Shown here piece after piece: positions 1-7,098 of a stretch of 64,000 bases of DNA. The notes beneath the pieces are model-generated. The model saw only the letters and a program-made list of their open reading frames with translations. It was not told the DNA's origin and searched no databases. Numbering within the stretch: the first letter of the stretch is position 1; each line of letters starts with the position of its first letter. Origin of the DNA: Candidatus Flexifilum breve (lineage in GTDB: Bacteria > Chloroflexota > Anaerolineae > Aggregatilineales > Phototrophicaceae); assembly GCA_016717205.1 (NCBI GenBank), contig JADKGC010000005.1, positions 186,001-250,000 on the forward strand, read 5' to 3'. The translations under genes and the position numbers were made by a program.

Positions 1-1
1 T

Positions 2-97
2 GATATGCCCCCCAAAGGCGGCAATCCGGCCATGACGACGGAGGACATTCAAGCAGTGGTTGCCTACATTCGCTCACTCTCTGCGAACGGCGGTTGA
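2..97 (+). CDS. Cytochrome c, C-terminal end (partial)
   Basis: Only the last 31 codons are inside the window; the gene enters from the left edge and ends at a TGA. The reading DMPPKGGNPAMTTEDIQAVV followed by AYIRSL is the usual end of a small c-type cytochrome: the MPP-GG-NP loop carries the axial methionine, and the last helix has the pattern DIQAVVAYIRSL. The haem CXXCH motif would lie outside the window. Such proteins are periplasmic or membrane-attached electron carriers, often subunits of respiratory oxidases or reductases. The next gene is a ferredoxin, so a redox context is likely, but the partner enzyme is not visible. Confidence 0.75.
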   Translation, partial: DMPPKGGNPAMTTEDIQAVVAYIRSLSANGG

Positions 98-127
98 ACG
101 AATATTTTCATCTGCTGAGAAGGTACT

Positions 128-162
128 AAAGGGATAGCTCGCTGTATTCGGGCTATCCTTTC
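128..162 (+). terminator. Bulged hairpin after cytochrome c
   Basis: GGATAGC pairs with GCTATCC across a 13-nt loop. Flanking A and T tracts extend the stem with one bulged G, and a short T run follows. It lies between the cytochrome tail and the ferredoxin and could end the cytochrome transcript. The large loop makes it a weak call. Confidence 0.45.
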
Positions 163-187
163 AGCATATTGGGGGTTGCAGACCACC

Positions 188-577
188 ATGAATTCTCAAC
201 TATGGTCGCCACGAATCAATTATTCACTGTGTAACGGGTGCGGTGAATGCCTTCAGAAATGTCCATGCAGCGTTTTTCGAGTTGAGCATAGCAAACCAGT
301 TATTTATGATCCGTTGGGCTGTAACTACTGTGGCCCCTGTGAAGCGATCTGCCCAACTGCCGCAATTGAGCTGCCGTATCTTATCTGCCGAGCGACCGAT
401 CAAGTCATACTGCAGGAGCGCTCAAAGGTCACTGTCAACCACCAAAAGAACCCATACACATTTTTCGACAGTCTCATTGCGCAGCTCGATCTCATTCTTG
501 CCGACAGCATCATTAGCCGGACAATCGTTACAGACCGGCACTTCAAAGTGACCCTTTCTGGGTTTGCCGCTGGATAG
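188..577 (+). CDS. Ferredoxin with two [4Fe-4S] clusters
   Basis: About 130 residues. Two cysteine motifs of the bacterial 2[4Fe-4S] type are present: CNGCGECLQKCP near residues 15-26 and CNYCGPCEAICP near 46-57. They are followed by about 70 residues without a recognised domain. The protein should be a cytoplasmic electron carrier. A TTG at 176 is in frame, but the ATG at 188 starts at MNSQLW, a sensible ferredoxin N-terminus, with a G-rich stretch at 171-175 as possible ribosome site. The layout resembles the ferredoxin-cupin protein at 1971, and a cupin-like remnant follows 40 bases downstream. The pair therefore looks like a decayed paralogue of that fusion whose second half was separated by frameshift. 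Confidence 0.8.
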   Translation: MNSQLWSPRINYSLCNGCGECLQKCPCSVFRVEHSKPVIYDPLGCNYCGPCEAICPTAAIELPYLICRATDQVILQERSKVTVNHQKNPYTFFDSLIAQLDLILADSIISRTIVTDRHFKVTLSGFAAG

Positions 578-619
578 TCTTGGCCAGAACACGGCGTTGC
601 CCAGTCCGCAGTCATTTAG

Positions 620-784
620 ATCGTTTCGGGTCAAGCAATCATTACGCTAGGCAATCATGTCTATAAAGTCGACGACGGAGCATGGGTCTATGTGCCACCC
701 CAGCTACCGCACAGCATCACCGCGCTGACTCCCGTAATCATCCTGTTACTGCTGGTTGGAAATGATAGGCCTTCCCCTGCATAA
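620..784 (+). pseudogene. Cupin C-terminal remnant
   Basis: An open stretch of 54 codons without a start codon, bounded upstream by a TAG. It reads GQAIITLGNHVYKVDDGAWV and then YVPPQLPHSITALTP. The glycine-rich strand, the VPP turn and the HSI histidine are typical of the second cupin motif. No first motif is seen upstream. Compared with the intact ferredoxin-cupin protein at 1971-2561, this is best explained as the tail of a second copy of that gene. Bases 785-1073 hold no gene that can be supported. Confidence 0.5.
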
Positions 785-1073
785 CGCAAGCCGACTGCTG
801 CTATGGACGCTGGTTGGCGGGTCGTAATCACAAGCCAAACAACGGAACCTCCTTATCCTGCCAAACGCTCAACACCCCAGCGCGAGGCAGCGGGACGACT
901 GGCTCCTACTTGCGTCACTCAAGTTGAGGACTTCGAGACAGCTTCTCTGTTCCGCGACCTGCCGCTGCGGAGCTTTGCCACATGACCCTAGTCGATCAAT
1001 GCCAACTCAACCATTTCACCGATTCATCGTCTGGATCCTGTGCATGTTCGCGCAGCCATCTCTATTTCAACCC

Positions 1074-1769
1074 TTACCCATCCAACCCCGCTTTGGATTT
1101 CAGTCCGCTGTAATCGAGAATCTGAATCTGATGTCGTTCAACGCGGATCAGGTTCTCGCGCACCAAACTACGCAGCGCGCGGTTGAGTACATCCGGGACA
1201 GTGCCGAGCCGGTTGGCGATTTCTGCTTGCGTCGCCCAGCGGGGACGAACGAGTTGTTCTTCCTCCGACTGTTCGACTAAATAACGCGCTAATCGCGCTT
1301 CGATACTCCGTAGTGATAAATCCTCGACCATCTGAATGAGCTGCTGCACTCGTCCTGCTAAACGGCGGATGATAAACCTTCCGAGTTTAGGGTGATGATC
1401 GAATAGGTCAAGCATTGCCCGCTGCTCGATCACCCAAACGGACGAGGCTTCCAACGCCATCACCGTTGCTGGGTTGGAGTCCTCGACGAAAACGCCAATC
1501 GCATTAAAGACCTCTCCCGGACCTATGAAATGCAGCGCCTGTTCGCGTCCATCGGGGGAAGTCTTCAGCGCTTTGAGCCAACCAGACTGAACAATGTACA
1601 GCGCGACATTCTGTTCACCCTCTAAGAAGACGATCTGCCCGGCAGCGTACGCCTGATACTGCATCTGTTGGGTGATCAAGTCGACAAGAGCGGGTTCGAG
1701 GTTTGAGAAATAGGGAACCTGTGCCAGGGCTACTTTTGCCTTACCGATCAGGGCATCATCGGACATCAT
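1074..1769 (-). CDS. Crp/Fnr family transcription regulator
   Basis: 231 residues, full length for the family. Residues about 15-135 form a cyclic-nucleotide-binding type beta roll (YFSNLEPALVDLI, AGQIVFLEGEQN, LYIVQSGWLKAL). A long dimer helix follows, then a winged helix-turn-helix near 180-225 (WATQAEIANRLGTVPDVLNR, ALRSLVRENLIRVERHQIQI). There is no N-terminal cysteine cluster, so it is not a classical FNR oxygen sensor. It is closer to the DNR/NnrR-like or ArcR-like branches, but the ligand cannot be read from sequence. It is transcribed divergently from the ferredoxin-cupin operon. The gap holds a TTGAC-N4-GTCAA-like box (1833-1845) that it may bind. A C-terminal fragment of a close paralogue lies at 5296-5423. 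Confidence 0.88.
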   Translation of the reverse strand: MMSDDALIGKAKVALAQVPYFSNLEPALVDLITQQMQYQAYAAGQIVFLEGEQNVALYIVQSGWLKALKTSPDGREQALHFIGPGEVFNAIGVFVEDSNPATVMALEASSVWVIEQRAMLDLFDHHPKLGRFIIRRLAGRVQQLIQMVEDLSLRSIEARLARYLVEQSEEEQLVRPRWATQAEIANRLGTVPDVLNRALRSLVRENLIRVERHQIQILDYSGLKSKAGLDG

Positions 1770-1832
1770 GAAGACCTCAAGTAATTCTACGGGCTGCGGG
1801 ACAGGACATTTGGTAAGTTGTCACATGAAGTC

Positions 1833-1845
1833 CGACAAAAGTCAA
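1833..1845. promoter_or_regulatory. FNR/DNR-like operator box
   Basis: CGACAAAAGTCAA matches the half-sites of a TTGAC-N4-GTCAA palindrome with one arm imperfect. It sits between the divergent crp gene (start 1769) and the operon beginning at 1906. The identical 13-mer occurs at 5438-5450 upstream of another small gene. Crp/Fnr-family regulators bind boxes of this layout, so the adjacent regulator is the natural candidate. Confidence 0.55.
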
Positions 1846-1905
1846 AGACACGCTGTCCGTTCTGACGCACACTAAAAACAGTTTAATCGTTCAGGAGTGT
1901 TTTCA

Positions 1906-1974
1906 ATGGCTGTAAACGTCGGAAAACTCAACTCAGTCCGTGCTGCCAATGATGCCCTGATTCTTCTGACATGA
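1906..1974 (+). CDS. 22-residue leader-like ORF
   Basis: ATG at 1906 is preceded by AGGAG at 1894-1898, a good ribosome site. The peptide starts MAVNVGKLNSVRAANDALIL and ends after 22 residues. Its TGA overlaps the ATG of the ferredoxin-cupin gene as ATGA, which suggests translational coupling. It may be a true leader peptide or the start of a gene cut short by deletion or frameshift; no family was recognised. Confidence 0.4.
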   Translation: MAVNVGKLNSVRAANDALILLT

Positions 1975-2561
1975 ACGCTGGTATACATCCTGCGGAGCGA
2001 AGCGTGGGAGGAAACGAGCATCACAGATCTGACGTTTCCCTCACAGTTCCGGTGATAGATTCTGACCGCTGTACAGGGTGCGGATTATGTGTGCGTGTGT
2101 GCTCAAATCGTGCGCTGGGGGTGATTGCTGGTCGTGCAGTGATCATTGACCCATCCGCATGTACCTATGCCGGGCACTGCGAACGCATCTGCCCGACGCA
2201 GGCGATCAACCGCCGATTTCAGATTGTGTGTTTACCCAAGGAGAAGAAATTGATGCAACCCGTGTTCGTACCAAACTGGCGCGACCAAGCTGTCTTTTCG
2301 CCCGACGGTCCGCAGCCGCAGGTGCTGGTGCAAACCGACAAACTCAAAGCCATCATCGGCAGTCTTGAGGCTGGACAGGTGATCCCGCCACACCCGGAGG
2401 CGCTGGCAGTCTATCACTTCCTTGAAGGTTCAGGCTGGATGACCGTTGATGATGAGCGCTATCCCGTTCTCAGCGGCACCATCATCATCACACCAGAAGG
2501 GGCGGCGCGCGGCGTCGAAGCCGATACGCGTCTGGTTTTCCTTGCCGCCCGCATCGCATAA
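1971..2561 (+). CDS. Ferredoxin-cupin fusion protein
   Basis: 196 residues with two domains. Residues about 25-90 are a ferredoxin-like region with CTGCGLCVRVCS and a second motif, CTYAGHCERICP, in which the second cysteine of the usual CXXCXXC is replaced (A-G-H-C). The second cluster may therefore be altered or absent. Residues about 95-196 form a single cupin domain (IIGSLEAGQVIPPHPEALAV, YHFLEGSGWMTVDDERYPV), with histidines and glutamate placed as in metal-binding cupins. An AAGGAG lies 9 bases before an internal ATG at 2253, so the cupin may also be made on its own. Redox-linked sensing or nitric-oxide-related chemistry is an inference from the Crp/Fnr regulator and NnrS-like neighbour. 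Confidence 0.8.
   Translation: MNAGIHPAERSVGGNEHHRSDVSLTVPVIDSDRCTGCGLCVRVCSNRALGVIAGRAVIIDPSACTYAGHCERICPTQAINRRFQIVCLPKEKKLMQPVFVPNWRDQAVFSPDGPQPQVLVQTDKLKAIIGSLEAGQVIPPHPEALAVYHFLEGSGWMTVDDERYPVLSGTIIITPEGAARGVEADTRLVFLAARIA
2238..2243 (+). promoter_or_regulatory. Internal ribosome binding site before the cupin domain
   Basis: AAGGAG followed 9 bases later by an in-frame ATG at 2253 (MQPVFVPNW), exactly at the domain boundary. It suggests a separate cupin product or a recent fusion of two genes. Confidence 0.45.
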
Positions 2562-2606
2562 CAAATTTCTCAATTCGTACTGTACCCAACAAGAAAGAGT
2601 AAGCTC

Positions 2607-2852
2607 ATGGCGTTTGTCACATTCATGACCGGAAATACTGGCCGTATGCTGCGGATCATCGCAGGGATCATCCTCATGACGGTCGGAGTGTTGGTCGTTA
2701 AAGATACGCTGGGAACGGTGCTGTCCGTGGTTGCGCTAATCCCAATCGCGGGCGGATTACTCGACTTCTGCATCGTCGGAGCAGTCTTGGGCTATCCCTT
2801 CCGCGGAGCCGCTGCCCGCGAACAACTGGCGCGGGAACGTCAATCCCGCTGA
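2607..2852 (+). CDS. DUF2892 (YgaP-like) inner membrane protein
   Basis: 81 residues with two hydrophobic helices. The N-terminal NTGRMLRIIAGIILMTVGVL and the later PIAGGLLDFCIVGAVLGYPF fit the DUF2892 family, which has a conserved Asn-x-Gly-Arg start and one Cys in the second helix. Family members are small cytoplasmic-membrane proteins, sometimes fused to rhodanese domains, and often found in sulfur or nitrosative-stress loci. It lies between the ferredoxin-cupin gene and the NnrS-like gene on the same strand with short gaps, so it is probably in the same operon. Confidence 0.8.
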   Translation: MAFVTFMTGNTGRMLRIIAGIILMTVGVLVVKDTLGTVLSVVALIPIAGGLLDFCIVGAVLGYPFRGAAAREQLARERQSR

Positions 2853-2929
2853 TCCGATGCTTCAACCTAGCCGAGTCACCTGCATGATCACCCGACGAAG
2901 AATGGCATCCCAATTACAGGAGTATCCAC

Positions 2930-4150
2930 GTGTTCAATCCCTATTTTCTGGTAGCTTTCTTGTATGTTGCGCTGGCAGTGCTGGGCGCACTGGATGCGTC
3001 CTTGGTCAATTTTGAGGTTCTGCCATTCTTCGCCGGGTTGCGTTGGATGCGGGTGCATTTCATCACCTTAGGCGTACTGACAGAGATCGCGTTTGGCATT
3101 CTACCGCTGCTGGCAGCAGTGCGGTCAGGAAGTCCGCGCCCCAAAACCCGGTGGGATATCTGGCTGCTGCTCAACCTCGGTCTGCTTATCCTCCTGATCG
3201 GCATCCCGCCGATCAACGTGGTACTCATTACCACCGGTGGGACGCTGATTTTCATCGCCGCGACCCTGCTGATTCTGCAACTGGGCGCGATGCGCTCCGA
3301 AACTGCCGGGGCAGCGTCTGCTTCAGGGCGCAAATTCTACATCGTGGGATTAGCCTACTTGCTGTTGGGTATTCTCGTTGGCACCGGCTTGTGGCAGGGA
3401 TGGAGTACATGGCTGCAAATCCGCGTGCCGCTGGAAGTCCACATTCACGCCAACAACTGGGGCTTTATGTCGCTGCTGTTTGCCGGACTGCTGGTGGACT
3501 TGTATCCCCACTTCGCCGGGCGCTCGCTGGCATGGCCGCGCGCAGTGACGCCGATCTTCTGGATGATGACTTTGGGCGCGCTGGGGTTGGTACTGGGGCC
3601 GTGGTTCCAGTCGAATCTGTTCTCTGTACCGGGGTTGATCCTCCATCTCAGCGCAACCATCTGGCTGCTGGCGAGCGTCATCAAACCGTTGCTGGGAGGT
3701 TCAAAACTATGGACACCGGGGATGCTGCATCTCATCACCGCATACATCTGGATTCTCGCTCCGGTCATTATCGCCCCGCTAATCATTCTGGAAGTTCCGG
3801 GTTTCCCAGGTGCTGGCATTGAGCAGAACGCTCCCCAAGCATTGATCTACGGTTGGGTGCTCCAGTTCGGTTACGCGATCCTGCCGCTGCTATTCCGGCG
3901 CGTATTTGTCGCCAACACCCCCGATCGGTTGGGCGGTAACTGGTTCAGCCTGATCGCCGTGCATTTAGGCGGCACCCTGCTGTGGGCGGGCATTTTCATC
4001 GCAGACAGCCAGCCCGTTTTACATGGCCTTGCCTATGGGCTGTGGTTTGTATCCCTCATCCCGATTGTCTACGAACTGTGGCAGATCGTTAGAAGCGGCA
4101 TCCACCGCGCCGAGGATCATTTGGCAACGGTCGCCGAAGCCAGTGACTAG
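2930..4150 (+). CDS. NnrS-like polytopic membrane protein
   Basis: 406 residues, almost entirely hydrophobic, about 11-12 predicted helices. Two histidine-bearing helices stand out: MRVHFITLGVLTEIAFGI near residue 40 and EVHIHANNWGFMSLLFAGLL near 168, resembling the haem or metal-binding helices of NnrS and related haem-copper-oxidase-like proteins. The start is GTG at 2930, supported by AGGAG seven bases upstream. NnrS proteins are linked to nitric-oxide stress and denitrification. A Crp/Fnr regulator, DUF2892 protein and ferredoxins nearby fit that setting. Family assignment is by pattern only; it could be another haem-copper-like membrane protein of unknown role. Confidence 0.6.
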   Translation: MFNPYFLVAFLYVALAVLGALDASLVNFEVLPFFAGLRWMRVHFITLGVLTEIAFGILPLLAAVRSGSPRPKTRWDIWLLLNLGLLILLIGIPPINVVLITTGGTLIFIAATLLILQLGAMRSETAGAASASGRKFYIVGLAYLLLGILVGTGLWQGWSTWLQIRVPLEVHIHANNWGFMSLLFAGLLVDLYPHFAGRSLAWPRAVTPIFWMMTLGALGLVLGPWFQSNLFSVPGLILHLSATIWLLASVIKPLLGGSKLWTPGMLHLITAYIWILAPVIIAPLIILEVPGFPGAGIEQNAPQALIYGWVLQFGYAILPLLFRRVFVANTPDRLGGNWFSLIAVHLGGTLLWAGIFIADSQPVLHGLAYGLWFVSLIPIVYELWQIVRSGIHRAEDHLATVAEASD

Positions 4151-4201
4151 ATTGGTGTGAGTGGCCATTGATGAAACGCGACGATCAGACCGGCGCCACT
4201 C

Positions 4202-4206
4202 AGGAG
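4202..4206 (+). promoter_or_regulatory. Ribosome site deciding a TTG start
   Basis: AGGAG lies 10 bases before TTG at 4217, which opens the long VIT1/CCC1 frame. The nearer ATG at 4212 is in another frame and leads to a short shadow product, so TTG is the likely start. Confidence 0.6.
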
Positions 4207-4216
4207 AAGAAATGAA

Positions 4217-5023
4217 TTGGGCATATCGAAACGATTGGACGAGGCACGGCGGGCCTTTAAGACTGGTGATCTGTCTGCATCTGCAGCGGCGCACACCTCC
4301 GGTCGCATTACATCGACTGCGGAGGAAAAACATGGCGGCGCAGGCAGCCAATACATCGGCGATCTGGTCTATGGTGGACTTGACGGCATTATTACGACCT
4401 TCGCGGTGGTCAGTGGGGTTGCCGGGGCTCAGCTAGGGACGCCGATCATCCTGATACTGGGCTTGGCGAATCTATTTGCCGATGGTTTTTCCATGGCAAC
4501 GGGAGCGTATCTCTCCTCGAAAAGTGAACGAGAGTACTACGATCGTGAGTGGCAGCGGGAAGCATGGGAAGTTGATCACTTCCCTGAGGGCGAACGAACG
4601 GAGCTGATCGAGGTTTATCGCGAACAAGGGTATTCGGACGAGGAAGCGAGCACACTGGTCGAAATCCAGTCTCGTGATCCGCAGCGCTGGGTCAATGCCA
4701 TGATGATCAACGAACTTGGGTTGCTGAAGGATGACCGCAAACCGCTGCTCAGTGGGCTAATGACGCTGTTCGCCTTCGTGATCGCCGGATCAGTGCCGAT
4801 GCTCATCTATCTGCTGGGGCTGTTGATACCGATTTCGGCGGAGACTGCCTTCCCAATCGCGATTGCCCTGTCCGCCATCGCGCTGTTTGGGTTGGGTGCC
4901 GCCAAGGTTGTCATCACCCGGTTGAATCCGGTGCGCAGTGGATTGGAAATGCTGATCGTCGGCGGGTTAGCGGCGGTGGTAGCATATATGGTTGGTGCGC
5001 TGCTCAAGGGGATCGGTGGTTGA
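4217..5023 (+). CDS. VIT1/CCC1 family iron/manganese transporter
   Basis: 268 residues. After about 45 polar residues, the helix pair YGGLDGIITTFAVVSGVAGA and LANLFADGFSMATGAYLSSK carries the acidic and methionine residues that line the metal path of the VIT1/CCC1 family. The cytosolic stretch EREYYDREW through ELIEVYREQGYSDEEAS and MMINELGLL is the metal-binding domain of this family. Three C-terminal helices follow. Length and order are normal. It should move Fe2+ or Mn2+ out of the cytoplasm. It follows the NnrS-like gene after a 66-base gap, so metal handling may be part of the same stress response. Confidence 0.9.
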   Translation: MGISKRLDEARRAFKTGDLSASAAAHTSGRITSTAEEKHGGAGSQYIGDLVYGGLDGIITTFAVVSGVAGAQLGTPIILILGLANLFADGFSMATGAYLSSKSEREYYDREWQREAWEVDHFPEGERTELIEVYREQGYSDEEASTLVEIQSRDPQRWVNAMMINELGLLKDDRKPLLSGLMTLFAFVIAGSVPMLIYLLGLLIPISAETAFPIAIALSAIALFGLGAAKVVITRLNPVRSGLEMLIVGGLAAVVAYMVGALLKGIGG

Positions 5024-5214
5024 GCCGTCTAGTCGCTGGTACACCAATTCCTAGCGGCATAGCGAGACAAGGTCTGCTCGCCTCAATGCAAGCTCGGAAT
5101 GGTTGTGGTGACCTAAACCTAACCGAACCAAGTCTCTTATCAAGTCTGCTTCAACTTTCGTCATTCACTGAATTTGCTCCGGGTTGTAGCTGACCCCTTT
5201 GACAGTGCTGCCGG

Positions 5215-5241
5215 GATTGCAGGGAGCACAGACCTGCAATC
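5215..5241. repeat. Perfect 9-bp hairpin
   Basis: GATTGCAGG and CCTGCAATC flank a 9-base loop. No T tract follows, so it is more likely a structured RNA element or operator than a simple terminator. It lies between the VIT1/CCC1 gene and the crp fragment. Confidence 0.4.
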
Positions 5242-5295
5242 AGCATGAGGATGAGGGCAGCCCAGCACAAGAAAATCTGTTGCTTGGTCACTTCC

Positions 5296-5423
5296 GACCT
5301 CGTGATGTGCTCAACCGAGCCTTGCACAATCTGGCGAAGGAAAACCTGATCCAGGTGGAGCGACACCTGATCCAAATCCTCGATTACCAAGGTTTGGAAG
5401 CCAAACCGGAACTGAATAAATAA
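5296..5423 (+). pseudogene. Crp/Fnr regulator, C-terminal fragment
   Basis: The frame reads DVLNRALHNLAKENLIQVER and HLIQILDYQGLEAKPELNK, then TAA. This matches the last 40 residues of the regulator at 1074-1769 (DVLNRALRSLVRENLIRVER, HQIQILDYSGLKSKAGLDG) with few changes. Nothing recognisable as the effector domain or the first half of the helix-turn-helix precedes it. It is a truncated paralogue on the opposite strand, and it is followed 15 bases later by the same FNR-like box found beside the intact gene. Confidence 0.75.
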
Positions 5424-5437
5424 GAAGCTGTCAAACT

Positions 5438-5450
5438 CGACAAAAGTCAA
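5438..5450. promoter_or_regulatory. FNR/DNR-like operator box, second copy
   Basis: CGACAAAAGTCAA, identical over 13 bases to 1833-1845. It lies 119 bases before the small membrane protein gene at 5569, which may therefore belong to the same regulon. Confidence 0.5.
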
Positions 5451-5568
5451 GGAATGTCAATCGACTGGGTGATACTATCCATGTATCTCAAGCGATGTTG
5501 TCCGGTAAAAACAGACAAACTCTTGGGACTACGCCAATACATGATGTCCGTGGAGACAAAGGACCAAC

Positions 5569-5796
5569 ATGCCGAAATTCCTGAACAAGTATGTGCGCAA
5601 GTTTCACCGTTGGTTGGCGTTGCCATTTATCGGTATCGTTATCACACTGATGCTAACTCAGGGTACATCCATTGGTAATCTAGTACAGCGAATCCAGCAA
5701 GTTGTGATTATTACAATGGTCATAACGGGGGCGTATCTGTTCCTGCTGCCGTATTGGGCGAAATGGCAACGGAGAAGTCGCGCTGAGAGCAGGTGA
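5569..5796 (+). CDS. Small two-helix membrane protein, PepSY-TM-like
   Basis: 75 residues. The N-terminus KYVRKFHRWLALPFIGIVIT resembles the first helix of PepSY-associated membrane proteins (basic residues, then HRW-L). A second helix, QQVVIITMVITGAYLFLLPY, follows, and the tail is basic. An AAAGGA lies about nine bases before the ATG. Function is unknown; members of the wider group occur next to iron reductases and cytochromes. The FNR-like box upstream suggests redox-controlled expression. Confidence 0.6.
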   Translation: MPKFLNKYVRKFHRWLALPFIGIVITLMLTQGTSIGNLVQRIQQVVIITMVITGAYLFLLPYWAKWQRRSRAESR

Positions 5797-5866
5797 ACGA
5801 CATCGAGTACTGCCAAGCTCAAGTCAGTTTCAACCCAACATACCCCTCATGCTTTTCCCCGTGAGC

Positions 5867-5884
5867 ATGAACGGTATGAACGGT
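5867..5884. repeat. GAACGGT repeat pair at module boundary
   Basis: Two GAACGGT units (5869-5875 and 5878-5884), followed by TTTTTCAG, directly beyond the stop codon of the helicase fragment. The same arrangement with three units is found at 13310-13343 beyond the intact helicase gene, so the boundary was copied together with the gene end. Confidence 0.6.
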
Positions 5885-5887
5885 TTT

Positions 5888-6172
5888 TCAGGGGCTTTTG
5901 TAAACAATCGGCACATCGTAACGGCGCATCATGTCGATCACGTCAGATGATTTCACGGCATAGGTAATGCCATCCATCCCGCGTTTGCGTCCCGCCTCAT
6001 CGAGCAGGTGCAGTCGCTTGAGGATGTGACCGATCCACTGGGTATCCCCCATCTTCTCGACTGGCTGCCCGATCAGTCGCGCAACCTTCTCCCGCAACAT
6101 TACCGCTCTGATCCACACGGTGCCATCCTGTCCGCGAGTCATCAGTTCGAGTGCCTGAAGAACCGCCTCTTC
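5888..6172 (-). pseudogene. Primase-helicase, C-terminal fragment
   Basis: 94 codons that align end to end with the C-terminus of the protein at 13347-15905 (EEAVLQALELMTRG, EKVARLIGQPVEKMGD, QWIGHILKRLHL). Most positions are identical. The preceding 35 codons of the same open frame do not match, so the copy is truncated. The domain is probably a winged-helix tail of the replication helicase. This is the leftmost of three remnants of the same replication module in the window. Confidence 0.8.
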
Positions 6173-6298
6173 CGTGATCAGCGAGTCGCCGAATTTGCGG
6201 CTGATCGTCAAGATACCCAATGCCAGTACCGAATTCAGCCTTCGACAACTGCTCGATACGACGAGCGGGCAGGGCAATCATGGCGATGACATCATGCT

Positions 6299-6316
6299 CC
6301 ACAACAGCGGTTGTGG
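6299..6316 (-). terminator. Hairpin downstream of the response regulator
   Basis: CCACAAC and GTTGTGG around a 4-base loop, just after the stop of the response-regulator gene. No T tract follows on that strand, so termination is uncertain. Confidence 0.35.
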
Positions 6317-6324
6317 CGTTGAAT

Positions 6325-7098
6325 TCACTTCATGAATGGGATCATGCGGTAGCCGACGCCTCGTATCGATTCGATGTACAGGGCGGTCTCCGGTTCGATT
6401 CCCAGTTTTTTGCGCAGATTAAGCACATGCGCGCCGATGATTTCGCGCGCCTCGTGGCGAGAACAGGTATAGCCACACGCGGACTGCACCAGCGAGACAT
6501 AGCCGATGGTTGCGCCGGGCGCGCGCGCCAGTTCGAAGAGCAGGCGAAATTCGGTTGGGGTGAGGTCGAGTACCTGACCGCCAAGACGGGCGCGGAATCC
6601 GCTTACGTCGAACGTTAGGTCGCCGTAGGCAAGCGGCGCGTTGGTCGCTTGCGCGACAGTCTGCTGTTCCGGCTGCACGACATCGATGAACTGCGCAGCG
6701 ATCTGTTCGAGCCGGTCACGCCGCTGCTGACGCGCGCGGTCAGTCAGCGCGGATTCCACCGCGGAGAGGATGTCCTCATTCTTCGCCGGTTTGAGCAGGT
6801 AGTCATGCGCTCCCTGCCGCAGCGCAGCGATCGCCGACGAGACGGTCGCATGTCCGGTCAGCAGGATCACCGCGAGATCGGGATAGTGTGCTTTGGCGAC
6901 GTGCAGGAGTTCAACCCCATCCAGACGATCCATCTTGATGTCGGTGAGCAGAACATCAAACTCGGCTCCCTCCAGTTTTTCCAGCGCTTCTCGACCATCA
7001 CCCGCCGCTGTCACCGCGTAGCCGCTCAACTGTAAGATGCGGACCAGAAAATTGCGGATTGCCGGTTCATCATCGACGACCAATACTCGATTACTCAC
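6325..7098 (-). CDS. Response regulator, receiver plus OmpR-type winged helix
   Basis: 257 residues. The receiver domain at about 3-120 has the acidic pair VVDDE, the phosphorylated Asp in LLTDIKMDRLDG, Thr in LLTGH and Lys in LLKPAK. The LTGHATVSSAIAALRQGAHD stretch is of the NtrC/FixJ kind. Residues about 155-255 form a winged-helix effector (LDLTPTEFRLLFELARAPG, AHVLNLRKKLGIE, RGVGYRMI) as in OmpR/PhoB. It overlaps the histidine kinase gene by eight bases. OmpR-type effectors bind tandem direct repeats; the paired TCTTCGGCA repeats with 11-bp spacing at 9631 and 11483 are candidate sites. Confidence 0.92.
   Translation of the reverse strand: MSNRVLVVDDEPAIRNFLVRILQLSGYAVTAAGDGREALEKLEGAEFDVLLTDIKMDRLDGVELLHVAKAHYPDLAVILLTGHATVSSAIAALRQGAHDYLLKPAKNEDILSAVESALTDRARQQRRDRLEQIAAQFIDVVQPEQQTVAQATNAPLAYGDLTFDVSGFRARLGGQVLDLTPTEFRLLFELARAPGATIGYVSLVQSACGYTCSRHEAREIIGAHVLNLRKKLGIEPETALYIESIRGVGYRMIPFMK

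Noticed and set aside
803..1280. Two short plus-strand frames before the crp gene
   Set aside because: No ribosome site, no family; the second overlaps the crp gene as a shadow.
3043..3822. 259-codon frame inside the NnrS-like gene
   Set aside because: Composition and lack of any motif show a shadow of the membrane protein gene.
5997..6302. Minus-strand frame with MIALPARRIEQLSKAEFGTG
   Set aside because: No family could be named with confidence and the frame runs through the helicase fragment as a shadow; it may be debris of another lost gene.
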